This document shows positions 16,276 through 24,547 of a stretch of 46,447 nucleotides of DNA, one piece after another. Position 1 is the stretch's first letter. Each line of letters opens with the position of its first letter. Under the pieces are notes generated by a model. That model was not told where the DNA came from, searched no databases, and saw only the letters and a list, made by a program, of their open reading frames with translations. The DNA comes from Enterobacteriaceae bacterium (lineage in GTDB: Bacteria > Pseudomonadota > Gammaproteobacteria > Enterobacterales > Enterobacteriaceae), in NCBI GenBank assembly GCA_031261005.1, contig JAISKF010000039.1, positions 1 to 46,447 of the forward strand, read 5' to 3'. A program made the position numbers and the translations under genes.

Positions 16276-17094
16276 ATGACGACAATTTCTCATATTGAAG
16301 CGGTGATCTTCGACTGGGCGGGAACAACCGTTGATTTTGGTTCTTTTGCGCCGACGCAGATCTTTGTGGAAGCATTCAAAACCGCTTTTGATTTTGATAT
16401 TGATATTGCCGAAGCGCGTATCCCGATGGGATTAGGGAAATGGCAGCACATTGCAGCAGTAGGGCAGCTACCGACGGTGAAAACCCGCTGGCAGGAAAAG
16501 TTTGGTTATGAAATGAATGCAGAAGATGTGGAACTGATTTATCAAACGTTTATGCCGCTGCAAATCGCTACTGTGGTTGATTTTGCCGAACCGATTGCCG
16601 GTGTATTAGAAACGGTGCGCTGGTTACGGGAAAAAAATATTAAGATCGGTTCTTGCTCTGGTTATCCGCGTCAAGTGATGGACGCGCTGATCCCTGCTGC
16701 GGCATCTCACGGTTATCAGCCGGACTGCCATGTTGCAACAGACGATCTCCCCGCAGGCGGACGACCGAATCCTTACATGGCGCTGCAAAACGTGATTATG
16801 CTGGAAGTCTCTTCGGTTGCGGCTTGCATAAAAGTTGATGATGCCGTACCAGGCATTTTTGAAGGCATCAATGCCGGTATGTGGACAGTCGGGCTTGCCG
16901 TTTCCGGCAACGAATTCGGTGCGACCTACGCGCAATATTGTGAAATGCCCGCCGATGAAATCACTGCCCGCCGCGAACGCGCCTCCGCAAAATTGCGTCA
17001 GGCAGGCGCGCATTATGTGATTGATACACTGGCAGATTTACCGCGAGTGGTGCAGGAAATTGAATATCGACTGGCGCGCGGGGAAAAACCATAA
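16276..17094 (+). CDS. phnX: Phosphonoacetaldehyde hydrolase (phosphonatase)
   Basis: A HAD-superfamily enzyme that cleaves phosphonoacetaldehyde to acetaldehyde and phosphate through a Schiff-base lysine. It is 272 residues. The HAD nucleophile is Asp13 in [17 protein letters not shown]; the insertion domain carries Lys55 in MGLGKWQHI, the Schiff-base residue; motif II is [11 protein letters not shown]; the acidic loop is [12 protein letters not shown]. Together with phnW and the phnSTU importer this makes a self-sufficient pathway from external aminoethylphosphonate to phosphate. The start is ATG 16276 with AGGAAA upstream. Confidence 0.97.
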   Translation: MTTISHIEAVIFDWAGTTVDFGSFAPTQIFVEAFKTAFDFDIDIAEARIPMGLGKWQHIAAVGQLPTVKTRWQEKFGYEMNAEDVELIYQTFMPLQIATVVDFAEPIAGVLETVRWLREKNIKIGSCSGYPRQVMDALIPAAASHGYQPDCHVATDDLPAGGRPNPYMALQNVIMLEVSSVAACIKVDDAVPGIFEGINAGMWTVGLAVSGNEFGATYAQYCEMPADEITARRERASAKLRQAGAHYVIDTLADLPRVVQEIEYRLARGEKP

Positions 17095-17136
17095 AAAATT
17101 AAGACCGGATTATTCCGATTATATTTTTACAATGAA

Positions 17137-17165
17137 ATTAACGGGCGGCAGATTGTCGCCCGTAT
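17137..17165. repeat. Solo REP arm with extended flank between phnX and ubiV
   Basis: A single palindromic arm ACGGGCGGCAGATTGTCGCC, followed by the usual right flank (AATATATTAATTGAC, then CTTATCCAAACCTGAGATTG to about 17224). The first arm and spacer are missing. It marks the convergent phnX-ubiV junction. Confidence 0.82.
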
Positions 17166-17226
17166 AAATTATTTTTTTACTCTCAATATATTAATTGACT
17201 ATTTTCTTATCCAAACCTGAGATTGA

Positions 17227-18105
17227 CTACTCAACCAGTTCCAATCCTGCCACTCGTTTCCAGTATCCATTACAATCCGCGTGATTTTCCAGCGTCAGCG
17301 GTGCTGTACCGTGTTCGTTATTGCGGAATTGGTGCAGAATGTCCAGTGTATTGAACCCTTGCGGTGACAAACGCACAATATCCACCAGCCCGTCCATTTC
17401 TTTCAAATTATTGCCTAAGTTGTAGCAATAACCGCTTTGTGTCTGAATCCCGTTGAGTACGAAAACTTGTTGATTTTCTTGTGAAATAACATTTCTACCG
17501 GTGGGATAATTAATGCAGCAAGTTTCACAATCATCTTTGGCGCGGTTTTCCGAACGTGCAGTGAAACAACGAGCGGAATAAGCCAGCGGCAGATAACCGT
17601 AGCTGAAAATCTCCACTTCAAACTGGCGGCGAATGCCTAACTCTTCACATTGATTCAATAAGTTAACCAGCCAGTCGCGGGATAATTCCACCGGCATACA
17701 CCAGCGCATCATGCCCTGTTTCAGCAAAGAGCGCAGCGTATACGCGTTGTAGCAATTCAGCGCAGAACCCGCGACATACGGCAGATGGCGTTCCGCAGCC
17801 ATATTCACAGCAGCAAGATCGTTGGCTTCGATCAGAAACTCGCCGTTCTCCACATAACGTTTTAGTTCGGTAAGTTCCGATGGCGATTCAATCAGCGCCA
17901 GCGTGGATAACACCACCTGTTTACCGGATTGCACCAGCGTTTTTGCCAGCGTCAGCCAGTCGTTAACTTTCATTTCACGGCGCTTGCTACACACCGCTTC
18001 GCCTAAATAGATAATATCGGCATCGCTTGTCATTGCAGCATGATAGAACGCTTCGATGTCCGTTTTTCGCCAGCAATAGAGCAGTGCTCCAAGTGAATAT
18101 TTCAT
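17227..18105 (-). CDS. ubiV: O2-independent ubiquinone hydroxylation protein UbiV (U32 family)
   Basis: A 292-residue peptidase-U32-like iron-sulfur protein that works with UbiU to hydroxylate the ubiquinone ring without oxygen, using prephenate as oxygen donor. The four [4Fe-4S] ligands known in E. coli UbiV are at identical positions here: Cys39 (LGEAVCSKRRE), Cys180 (SARCF), Cys193 and Cys197 (DDCETCC). It lies 122 bp downstream of ubiU on the same strand, a gap that contains a repeat relic. It is also known as YhbV. The start is ATG 18105. Confidence 0.97.
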   Translation of the reverse strand: MKYSLGALLYCWRKTDIEAFYHAAMTSDADIIYLGEAVCSKRREMKVNDWLTLAKTLVQSGKQVVLSTLALIESPSELTELKRYVENGEFLIEANDLAAVNMAAERHLPYVAGSALNCYNAYTLRSLLKQGMMRWCMPVELSRDWLVNLLNQCEELGIRRQFEVEIFSYGYLPLAYSARCFTARSENRAKDDCETCCINYPTGRNVISQENQQVFVLNGIQTQSGYCYNLGNNLKEMDGLVDIVRLSPQGFNTLDILHQFRNNEHGTAPLTLENHADCNGYWKRVAGLELVE

Positions 18106-18146
18106 GTTTGTTTCCTGCCGTTTTTCTGCTGTTTATTACTATTTAG

Positions 18147-18206
18147 CCTGAAATTCGGATAAAAATTATATTATTACGATAAATTTCAAATAATTATGTG
18201 ATTTTT
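18147..18206. repeat. Relic flank of the REPIN element between ubiU and ubiV
   Basis: The sequence CCTGAAATTCGGATAAAAAT through AAATTTCAAATAATTATGTG matches the AT-rich left flank seen beside REPINs at about 1407, 20722 and 28445, but no palindromic core follows. It shows that the flank is part of a larger mobile or mosaic unit. Confidence 0.65.
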
Positions 18207-18227
18207 GCCGTTCCGGCGAATTCTTAT

Positions 18228-19223
18228 TTATTGCCATTTTCGGTGATATGCGCCCAGCGTGGTTTGTGTGCCTTCAGACACCGAACCGAGAGTTTCCATC
18301 CACGATTGTTCAACGCTAAAATGCTGCGGATCAGCGATACAGCGATCAATCGCTTGCCGCCAAACTTTTGCTACCTGACTCACATAAGCAGGGCTGCGCT
18401 GACGACCTTCAATTTTGACCGATGCGATATTCGCCGCCAGTAACTCAGGCAGAAGCTCTAACGTATTCAGACTGGTTGGTTCTTCCAGCGCATGATACGC
18501 CGCACCGTCAACGTGATAGCGACCTTTGCACAGCGTAGGATAACCGGCGTTTTCGCCATCTTTATAGCGATCAATCAGCACGTCATTTAAACGCGATTCC
18601 AACCCTTGCGGCGTTTGCTGCCAGCGTACAAAACGGGCTGGGGAACAAGCGCCAACGGTATTCGGCGATTCACCGGTCAGATACGAGGAAAGATAGCAGC
18701 GCCCCTCCGCCATAATGCACAAGCTGCCAAAGGCAAAAACCTCAAGAGGAACCGGACTGGTGCGTGCCAGTTGCTTGACTTGGTGCATTGACAGCACGCG
18801 TGGCAGCACGATGCGGGCAACATCAAAGTTACGCTGATAAAAGCGGATCGCTTCTTCATTGGTAGCGGAAGCCTGCACGGAAATATGGCGCTCAATATGC
18901 GGATAGCGTTCTGCGGCGTATTCCAGCATAGCAATATCCGCTAGAATCAGAGCATCAGCGCCGATGTTTGCGGCTAAATCGATTGCCCGCTGCCAGCGAA
19001 TATAGCCATCAGGGTGAGCAAACGTATTGACCGCGATATGTAATTTGCGTTTATGACGATGAACATAGCTCACCGCTTCTTCCAGTTTTTTATCGGTAAA
19101 GTTAAGACCGGCAAAATGGCGCGCGTTGGTATCATCTTTAAAACCGATATAAACCGCGTCAGCTCCGTTATCCACCGCCGCTTTTAATGCAGGTAAATTC
19201 CCCGCAGGGCACAGCAATTCCAT
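18228..19223 (-). CDS. ubiU: O2-independent ubiquinone hydroxylation protein UbiU (U32 family)
   Basis: A 331-residue U32-family protein that forms the UbiU-UbiV complex. It begins MELLCPAGNLPALKAAVDNG, as in the family. The four cluster ligands of E. coli UbiU are conserved in position: Cys169 (GSLCIM), Cys176 (GRCYLSSY), Cys193 (VGACSPARF) and Cys232 (PTLCKGRYH). It is transcribed divergently from ubiT across a 319-bp region. In E. coli these genes are induced under anaerobiosis by FNR; I did not find a clear FNR box here. It is also known as YhbU. Confidence 0.97.
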   Translation of the reverse strand: MELLCPAGNLPALKAAVDNGADAVYIGFKDDTNARHFAGLNFTDKKLEEAVSYVHRHKRKLHIAVNTFAHPDGYIRWQRAIDLAANIGADALILADIAMLEYAAERYPHIERHISVQASATNEEAIRFYQRNFDVARIVLPRVLSMHQVKQLARTSPVPLEVFAFGSLCIMAEGRCYLSSYLTGESPNTVGACSPARFVRWQQTPQGLESRLNDVLIDRYKDGENAGYPTLCKGRYHVDGAAYHALEEPTSLNTLELLPELLAANIASVKIEGRQRSPAYVSQVAKVWRQAIDRCIADPQHFSVEQSWMETLGSVSEGTQTTLGAYHRKWQ

Positions 19224-19542
19224 GATAAATTCCTAAAAATAAAGGTTATCAACGTGTTCTATAACCTGTAAAAATCACTACCTGAATCATTTGATGATTG
19301 TAGTTAACCTTTTCATAACTCGTCTTGATTTGGGGCAGCTTATTATGGGTTTAAAAATAATAGCTGGTTTAAGAATGGGTTAACTTTATATAAGATAATA
19401 TCAAAATGGACGAGCCCGTAGTTTAATGTTGTAGCAGCGGTTTTTTGTTGCAGATAAAGTGATAAATTTTTGACCTGATACGGAGATCTTTCACACTATT
19501 ATGGCAGAATAATACCAATTCTTTTTCAGCAGGAGTTAGCCC
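19224..19542. other. Divergent ubiUV / ubiT promoter region
   Basis: 319 bp without a gene. A 6-bp inverted repeat GGTTAT...ATAACC lies at about 19242-19264, close to ubiU. The region is AT-rich and must hold both promoters. No 14-bp TTGAT-N4-ATCAA FNR site could be read with confidence. Confidence 0.55.
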
Positions 19543-20064
19543 GTGTTACAACAACTGAGAGCCCGTCTGGTGCGTCAAGGTCCTTCCCTTTTACGTTTGC
19601 CTGTTAAACTAACGCCATTTGCGTTGCAAAAGCAGATTTTGCAGCAGTTATTGAGCTGGCAATTCCGTCAGGCACTAGTTGATGGTGATCTGGATTTTCT
19701 GGAACAGCGCTGGCTGAAAGTCGAAGTGCGTGATCTGGCGCTGCGTTGGTTTGTGACTGTGCGCGAGGGGCGGTTGTTGGTGAGTGATAATCAGCAGGAA
19801 GATGTGAGTTTCTGCGGTGATGCCAATGATCTGATTTTGATTGCTGCACGTAAGCAAGATCCCGATACTTTGTTTTTCCAGCGCCGTTTAGTGATTGAGG
19901 GGGATACCGAATTAGGGCTGTATGTGAAAAATCTGATGGACGCTATCGAGCTGGAAAATATGCCAACACTGCTGCGTGTCGGTTTATTGCAACTGGCTGA
20001 TTTTATTGAAGCGGGCTTGAAAGAGGGCGGCGAAGCACATTCGCACGCGCCAGCATCGTGTTAA
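19543..20064 (+). CDS. ubiT: Ubiquinone biosynthesis accessory factor UbiT (SCP2 domain)
   Basis: A 173-residue SCP2-domain lipid-binding protein required with UbiU and UbiV for ubiquinone synthesis without oxygen. Family-specific stretches are GPSLLRLPVKLTPFALQ (14-30), LSWQFRQALVDGDLDFLE (about 39-56), ARKQDPDTLFFQRRLVIEGD and TELGLYVKNLMDAIELE. The start is a GTG at 19543 with CAGGAG 9 bases upstream; residue alignment with E. coli YhbT supports it. Its last codons overlap yhbS by 7 bp. Confidence 0.95.
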   Translation: MLQQLRARLVRQGPSLLRLPVKLTPFALQKQILQQLLSWQFRQALVDGDLDFLEQRWLKVEVRDLALRWFVTVREGRLLVSDNQQEDVSFCGDANDLILIAARKQDPDTLFFQRRLVIEGDTELGLYVKNLMDAIELENMPTLLRVGLLQLADFIEAGLKEGGEAHSHAPASC

Positions 20065-20573
20065 TTCGTGTTGAAATTCCCGTTGATGCAGCAGGTATCG
20101 CCAAACTGCTGCGTCAGGCTTTTCCGACTAAAGCGGAGTCTGACTTGGTGCATCATCTGCGTGAAGATGGGCTGATTACGCTGGGCGTTGTGGCAACTGA
20201 TGATGACGGCGGTGTGGTCGGTTATGCGGCGTTTAGTCCGGTGATGGTCAATGGTGAAGATCGCCAGTGGGTTGGTTTAGCTCCGCTTGCGGTGGCAGAA
20301 GCATATCGCGGTAAAGAGTTAGGCAAGGCACTGATTTATGAGGGATTGGACTCTTTAAATGAGTTCAGCTATGCCGCTGTTACCGTACTTGGCGACGCAA
20401 ATTATTATTCCGCATTAGGTTTTAAACCGGCGTCTGACTTTAATTTGCACAGCGAGAATAAAGGATTAGACGCCAATGCTACGTTGCTGATTTATCCGTT
20501 AATCGAAGAGACACTAAACGACGTTTCCGGTCTGGTGGCGTATTCTGCACCATTTGAACAGTGCGCTAAATAA
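20058..20573 (+). CDS. yhbS: GNAT-family N-acetyltransferase YhbS
   Basis: A 171-residue GNAT protein. The acetyl-CoA-binding signature appears in LAPLAVAEAYRGKELGKALI (about residues 74-93), preceded by VVGYAAFSPVMVNGEDRQW. The GTG start (MLIRVEIPVDAAGI) aligns with E. coli YhbS. It overlaps ubiT by 7 bp, so the two are cotranslated. The substrate is unknown. The gene ends just before two REPINs in the convergent junction with yhbQ. Confidence 0.93.
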   Translation: MLIRVEIPVDAAGIAKLLRQAFPTKAESDLVHHLREDGLITLGVVATDDDGGVVGYAAFSPVMVNGEDRQWVGLAPLAVAEAYRGKELGKALIYEGLDSLNEFSYAAVTVLGDANYYSALGFKPASDFNLHSENKGLDANATLLIYPLIEETLNDVSGLVAYSAPFEQCAK

Positions 20574-20603
20574 CCTGAATTTCAAATAATTATGTAATTT
20601 CCT

Positions 20604-20673
20604 GTAGGGGCGACAACCTGTCGCCCGTGAACCCACCGCGTTGTTAATGCGGGCGGCAGGTTGCCGCCCCTAC
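20604..20673. repeat. REPIN-like double palindrome, yhbS-yhbQ junction, copy 1
   Basis: GTAGGGGCGACAACCTGTCG opens the left arm; the right arm is GGGCGGCAGGTTGCCGCCCC. The left flank (CCTGAATTTCAAATAATTAT) is a shortened version of that of the next copy, joined between two ATTTCA motifs. Confidence 0.92.
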
Positions 20674-20787
20674 GAATTATTCTTTATTATCAATCTATTA
20701 TCTTGATTGTTTTCACGCTAAGTAACCTGAATTTCAGATAAGAAATTATATAATTAATATAAATTTCAAATAATTATGTAATTTCCT

Positions 20788-20857
20788 GTAGGGGCGACAA
20801 CCTGTCGCCCGTGAACCCACCGCGTTGTTAATGCGGGCGGCAGGTTGTTGCCCCTAC
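20788..20857. repeat. REPIN-like double palindrome, yhbS-yhbQ junction, copy 2
   Basis: It is nearly identical to copy 1 over the core; the right arm carries one change (GGCAGGTTGTTGCCC). The full left flank begins at about 20722 (AACCTGAATTTCAGATAAG). The two copies plus flanks look like a recent local duplication, with starts 184 bp apart. Confidence 0.92.
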
Positions 20858-20881
20858 GAATTATTCTTTATTATCAATCAA

Positions 20882-21205
20882 TTATATTGATTTCTGGATA
20901 CCGGTTAACTCAATCAATTGATTCAATGACGGTTGGTTTTTGACCAGCCTTTCTTTTTGCATTTTTGTTAGCTGTTTAATGCGATATTCCAGTTTCAACG
21001 CTTCTGAATGCGAGCCGATCTCACACCGATAAACCAGCGTTAGCGTCGCGGCATTTCTCAACGCTTTTGCTCCTTTCCCTGACTCATGCTGTTTTAACCG
21101 CCGTTCAACGTTAGTGGTGATGCCGGTATACAACCGGTTATCGTCTGTGCGTAAGATATACAGTGACCAGTGATTGTTTTCGGGCGACGAGTGATTTTCT
21201 TTCAC
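20882..21205 (-). CDS. yhbQ: GIY-YIG nuclease-superfamily protein YhbQ
   Basis: A 107-residue UPF0213 protein. The GIY-YIG core is [15 protein letters not shown] (residues 16-30), followed by the basic helix [19 protein letters not shown] and the catalytic-type Arg/Glu pattern [19 protein letters not shown]. In E. coli YhbQ is a nucleic-acid-binding or nuclease-like protein of uncertain role. It is convergent with yhbS and divergent from yhbP, as in E. coli. The start is ATG 21205. Confidence 0.93.
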   Translation of the reverse strand: MKENHSSPENNHWSLYILRTDDNRLYTGITTNVERRLKQHESGKGAKALRNAATLTLVYRCEIGSHSEALKLEYRIKQLTKMQKERLVKNQPSLNQLIELTGIQKSI

Positions 21206-21324
21206 TGAGTTATCCCAATATTCATTTTGTGTCTGCGGTTATTTTAACAGCTTTATTCATGATGTCCGCCGCTGTGCTTTATGTTAACGTAGCCAGCACC
21301 TTTTTTATTTCGAGATGTAACATT

Positions 21325-21783
21325 GTGACCTCTGATCCAGAACGTAGCCGTAAAGTAATAAGCCATTATTTAAATAAAAATCATGTGGTTGCATTGTGTA
21401 CTAGCGGGAATATTAACGGTGAGCCGGATTTATGGTGTGCTAACTGTTTCTACCTGTTTGATCCGCAAGCAATGGGGCTGATTATGATGTCACAACCCCA
21501 TACACGCCACTGTCAGTTAGCGCTGTCTAGTCCTCAAGTAGCAGGCACTATCGCCGCGCAAACCAAGAATGTTGCTTTGATACAAGGCGTGCAATTTCGC
21601 GGGCAGTTACAGCTTTTAGCGGGTGAAGACGCGGCAGACGCGAAATCACGCTATGTACAGCGTTTCCCTGCGGCGCGGTTGCTCTCTGCACCGCTTTGGT
21701 TACTGCGTCTTGATGAAATAAAAATGACCGATAATAAACTCGGTTTTGGCAAAAAATTCTATTGGCAGCGAGAATATGATTAA
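21325..21783 (+). CDS. yhbP: YhbP-family (UPF0306) FMN-binding split-barrel protein
   Basis: With a GTG start at 21325 (MTSDPERSRKVISHYL) the protein is 152 residues, close to the 147 of E. coli YhbP. The open frame extends 54 codons upstream into the yhbQ gene, but that part is hydrophobic, lacks family similarity and is rejected. Family patterns are LWCANCFYLFDPQAMGLIMM, TRHCQLAL, VALIQGVQFRGQLQLL and DNKLGFGKKFYW. The fold suggests a pyridoxamine-oxidase-like flavin-binding protein of unknown function. Its end overlaps the LysR gene by 8 bp. Confidence 0.85.
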   Translation: MTSDPERSRKVISHYLNKNHVVALCTSGNINGEPDLWCANCFYLFDPQAMGLIMMSQPHTRHCQLALSSPQVAGTIAAQTKNVALIQGVQFRGQLQLLAGEDAADAKSRYVQRFPAARLLSAPLWLLRLDEIKMTDNKLGFGKKFYWQREYD

Positions 21784-22672
21784 GATTAAACCACTCTATT
21801 ACTTCAAAGTGGTGGTTGAGCAAGGCTCACTGTCCGCTGCTTCCGAAGTGCTGCATATCGCCCAGCCGCCGTTAAGTAAATCATTACAACAACTTGAAGA
21901 GCTTTGGGGTGTGCAGCTTTTGACGCGCACTCATCGTGGCATGGTTCCTACCGAAGCGGGCAAGTTTCTTTATCAACGTGCCAATGATTTGTTGCAAATG
22001 GCAAAACATCTTGATGATGAGATGAAAGGTTTCGGCGACGGCGTGAACGGCATGATTCGTCTTGGTACGGTATCGATGGGTATGCCGCGCGTGATCAGCC
22101 TGATGCGAACCTTACGCGAGCGTTATCCGTCGATTACTTTTTCGTTGTATCAGGGTGATACTCAGCATCTTGAAGATATGCTGGAAAAGAGAAAAATCGA
22201 TGCCGCGCTGGTGCATTTGCCGTTAACGAATTCTGCATCGCAACTGATTGTGCTGCCGTTGGCGAAATCCTGCTTTAAGGCATTATGCCCGTCGAATTCT
22301 CCGCTCAACGATTACGCCGAACTGACGCTAAAACAGTTAGTTGATGTGCCGTTGGTGTTGCTGAAAAGAAAAAGCGGTTTCGGTGTGTTTGAGAAAGTAC
22401 GGCAAGCATTCAGTCGGCAAGGGCTGGAACCGCAGGTGATCGCCGATGCGTCTGATGTACCGATTATTAAGATGATGGTTGAGAATCAATTAGCCATTGG
22501 TTTACTGCCGATGCTGGACGGCTGTGATGATGATTTCTCCAAAATAAAAACGATCCCCGTACCGGAATTAGATATGGTTGCCGACGAACTGGCATTAGTG
22601 ATTCATCAGCAGAGTGAACATAATCCAACGTTAGTTCGGGTGTTAGATTATTTTAAGGGTAATAAAGCATGA
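21776..22672 (+). CDS. LysR-family transcriptional regulator
   Basis: A 298-residue LysR regulator from the ATG at 21776 (MIKIKPLYYFKVVVEQGSLS); the start 10 codons upstream would lie deeper inside yhbP. The winged helix covers residues 1-60 (SAASEVLHIAQPPLSKSLQQ; LLTRTHRGMVPTEAG), and the effector domain follows from about 90. It overlaps the yhbP stop by 8 bp, so it is translationally coupled to yhbP, an unexpected partner. It faces the ecdBCD decarboxylase operon and is the natural candidate for its regulator; LysR genes accompany such operons in other enterobacteria. The inducer is unknown, presumably a phenolic acid. Confidence 0.9.
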   Translation: MIKIKPLYYFKVVVEQGSLSAASEVLHIAQPPLSKSLQQLEELWGVQLLTRTHRGMVPTEAGKFLYQRANDLLQMAKHLDDEMKGFGDGVNGMIRLGTVSMGMPRVISLMRTLRERYPSITFSLYQGDTQHLEDMLEKRKIDAALVHLPLTNSASQLIVLPLAKSCFKALCPSNSPLNDYAELTLKQLVDVPLVLLKRKSGFGVFEKVRQAFSRQGLEPQVIADASDVPIIKMMVENQLAIGLLPMLDGCDDDFSKIKTIPVPELDMVADELALVIHQQSEHNPTLVRVLDYFKGNKA

Positions 22673-22708
22673 GCGTTTTAGATATTGATTTGATAATAAG
22701 GAATAAAT

Positions 22709-22795
22709 AGTAAGGGCGGCAACCTGCCGCCGCTGGCTCAGAATTATCAGGTTTAACGGTTGGTGATATTTCGGGCGACAGGTTGTCGCCCCTAC
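22709..22795. repeat. Diverged REPIN-like element, lysR-ecdD junction
   Basis: The outer arms are recognisable (AAGGGCGGCAACCTGCCGCC; GGGCGACAGGTTGTCGCCCC). The central spacer is longer and unrelated to the family consensus, so either the spacer has decayed or two solo arms came together. Confidence 0.8.
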
Positions 22796-22859
22796 AAAAA
22801 ACAATATTATTTCAACTGGTTATACCTGACTGCCATTCTTTCTTATCAAAGAACAACTT

Positions 22860-23099
22860 TTACCGCTTTAACTCCGGTATTGCAGGCATCACGCCGAAAT
22901 GTGCCATATCTTCCGGCTTAAACTTAAAGTTTGGATTGTACTGTTTCGGGTCAGTAATAAACGCCGGTTCAGTGCTGCGCCAGGTGAAGAAACACGTCGG
23001 ACAGTGATACACTTCCCAAACGCCCTCAACCGGTGAACGGCTTAACACTTCTGCATTTGCAGATTCACAGCGCGGACAGATTAAATTTTTCTGGCTCAT
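22860..23099 (-). CDS. ecdD: Non-oxidative hydroxyarylic acid decarboxylase, small subunit D
   Basis: A 79-residue zinc-ribbon-like protein of the VdcD/EcdD/KpdD family. CPRC (residues 9-12) and CPTC (33-36) form a likely metal site; the tail has the family pattern NFKFKPEDMAHFG. It is required with subunit C for decarboxylation of hydroxybenzoate-type acids in characterised relatives, although its role is not defined. It is the last gene of ecdB-C-D, 9 bp after ecdC. Confidence 0.93.
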   Translation of the reverse strand: MSQKNLICPRCESANAEVLSRSPVEGVWEVYHCPTCFFTWRSTEPAFITDPKQYNPNFKFKPEDMAHFGVMPAIPELKR

Positions 23100-23108
23100 A
23101 GCAATTCC

Positions 23109-24545
23109 TTATTTCTGGTTTCCGGCTTCAATCATGGCTTGTAACTTCTCAACCCAATCTTCGGTAGTGATCGGATCACGTAATTCTTGTGAGAAGTGAC
23201 CGTGAGTTTCCGGCGCTTTCGGTGTAGTGGCATCGATGATCATTTTGGTCGTCATACCGGACGGCTCGGAGGCGGGGTCCAGCGGCAGAATCGATAAACC
23301 CGGAACAGTGACTAGATCAAACTCAGGGTTAAATTTGGTCGAGATCGCCCACATCACTTGCGGCAGATTAAATGGATCGATGGTTTCATCAACGACAATA
23401 ACCACTTTGGCATAGCCCAAGCCGTGCGGTGTCGTCAGCACGCGCATACCGACGCCTTTCGCAAAACCGCCAAAGCGCGTTTTGGTGGAGACAATCACAA
23501 TTAAACCGTGTGTATACAACGCGTTAACCGCTTCGATTTCTGGATATGCTTGTTTTAATTGCACATACAGCGGCGCGCAGGTATTGATTCCCATCATGTA
23601 GTCAATTTCTGTCCACGGCATACCGAGATAGAGATGTTCGTAAAGCGGTTTTTTACGATGGGAAACTTTGGTGATTTCCACCACCGGCATCAAACGACCA
23701 CCAGAATAGTGACCGGTAAACTCACCGAACGGACCTTCGGCTTCGCGGAAACGTGAGATAATCCGCCCCTCCAGCACGAATTCAGAACCCCACGGCACAT
23801 CTAAGCCGGTTAGTTCAGTACGCACCACCGGATACGGTGCTTCATTCAGCGCAGCAGCCATCGCATATTCTGATTGCTCATAAAGGATCGGCATTGCACC
23901 AACTGTGCCGATCATCGGATCATTACCGATGGTGATAGCAATCGGCAGGTCAACGCCAAGTTCTTCGGCGCGCTGGAAATGAATGGCAATGTCATGAGCC
24001 GGAACCGGTTGAATACCAATGCGATTTTTACCTTTCACTTCCAGACGATACATGCCGACATTCTGGCTTTTCTCATGGGCTTCGCCAGTTAGTGAGGGAT
24101 CGCGCGATACAATACTGGCTTTATCAATGTAGAAACCGCCGTCGCCGTGGTTCAGACGAAATAGCGGCAGGATCTCAAACAGATTAATATCCTCTTCGAT
24201 CACCACTTCTTGCCACGGCGCTTCGCTGCGATGTTCCACTTCGCCCGGATAGTTTTGGTAACGGCGTACAAATTCAAAAAATTGTTGTTTCAGCGGCGTA
24301 TTTTTCGGCATATCCATCGCGATCGCCAGATTCGGCCATGAACCATGTACGTTCATGGCGATGCTTGCATCATGATAACCCTGAATATTTTCAAACAGCA
24401 GCGCTGGAGATTTCTCGCCTAGCTTCGTGGCGGCACAAGCCGCAGCGGAAATATCCGGCTCCGGCAAAACCGGCTCTTTGATACGCAACAACTGATTTTG
24501 TTCTTCAAGTGCGGATAGATAACTGCGTAGATCATTAAAAGGCAT
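23109..24545 (-). CDS. ecdC: Non-oxidative hydroxyarylic acid decarboxylase, catalytic subunit C (UbiD family)
   Basis: A 478-residue UbiD-family enzyme that uses prenylated FMN to decarboxylate aromatic hydroxy acids (4-hydroxybenzoate, vanillate or protocatechuate in relatives) to phenols. The catalytic set seen in Fdc1 (Arg, Glu, Glu) matches Arg167 (NVGMYRLEV) and Glu270/Glu275 in EAEGPFGEFTGHYSGG, with the same spacing between the two Glu. Length fits VdcC/EcdC (about 475). The cofactor would come from the neighbouring UbiX-like EcdB. The true UbiD of ubiquinone synthesis is a close alternative, but the B-C-D arrangement identifies this group. Confidence 0.95.
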   Translation of the reverse strand: MPFNDLRSYLSALEEQNQLLRIKEPVLPEPDISAAACAATKLGEKSPALLFENIQGYHDASIAMNVHGSWPNLAIAMDMPKNTPLKQQFFEFVRRYQNYPGEVEHRSEAPWQEVVIEEDINLFEILPLFRLNHGDGGFYIDKASIVSRDPSLTGEAHEKSQNVGMYRLEVKGKNRIGIQPVPAHDIAIHFQRAEELGVDLPIAITIGNDPMIGTVGAMPILYEQSEYAMAAALNEAPYPVVRTELTGLDVPWGSEFVLEGRIISRFREAEGPFGEFTGHYSGGRLMPVVEITKVSHRKKPLYEHLYLGMPWTEIDYMMGINTCAPLYVQLKQAYPEIEAVNALYTHGLIVIVSTKTRFGGFAKGVGMRVLTTPHGLGYAKVVIVVDETIDPFNLPQVMWAISTKFNPEFDLVTVPGLSILPLDPASEPSGMTTKMIIDATTPKAPETHGHFSQELRDPITTEDWVEKLQAMIEAGNQK

Positions 24546-24547
24546 GA

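Noticed and set aside
19224..19542. FNR box controlling ubiUV and ubiT
   Set aside because: Several half-sites occur, but no TTGAT-N4-ATCAA arrangement with acceptable symmetry.
21163..21324. N-terminal extension of YhbP with an apparent membrane helix
   Set aside because: It would overlap the divergent yhbQ gene, has no counterpart in E. coli YhbP, and a GTG start at 21325 gives the family length.
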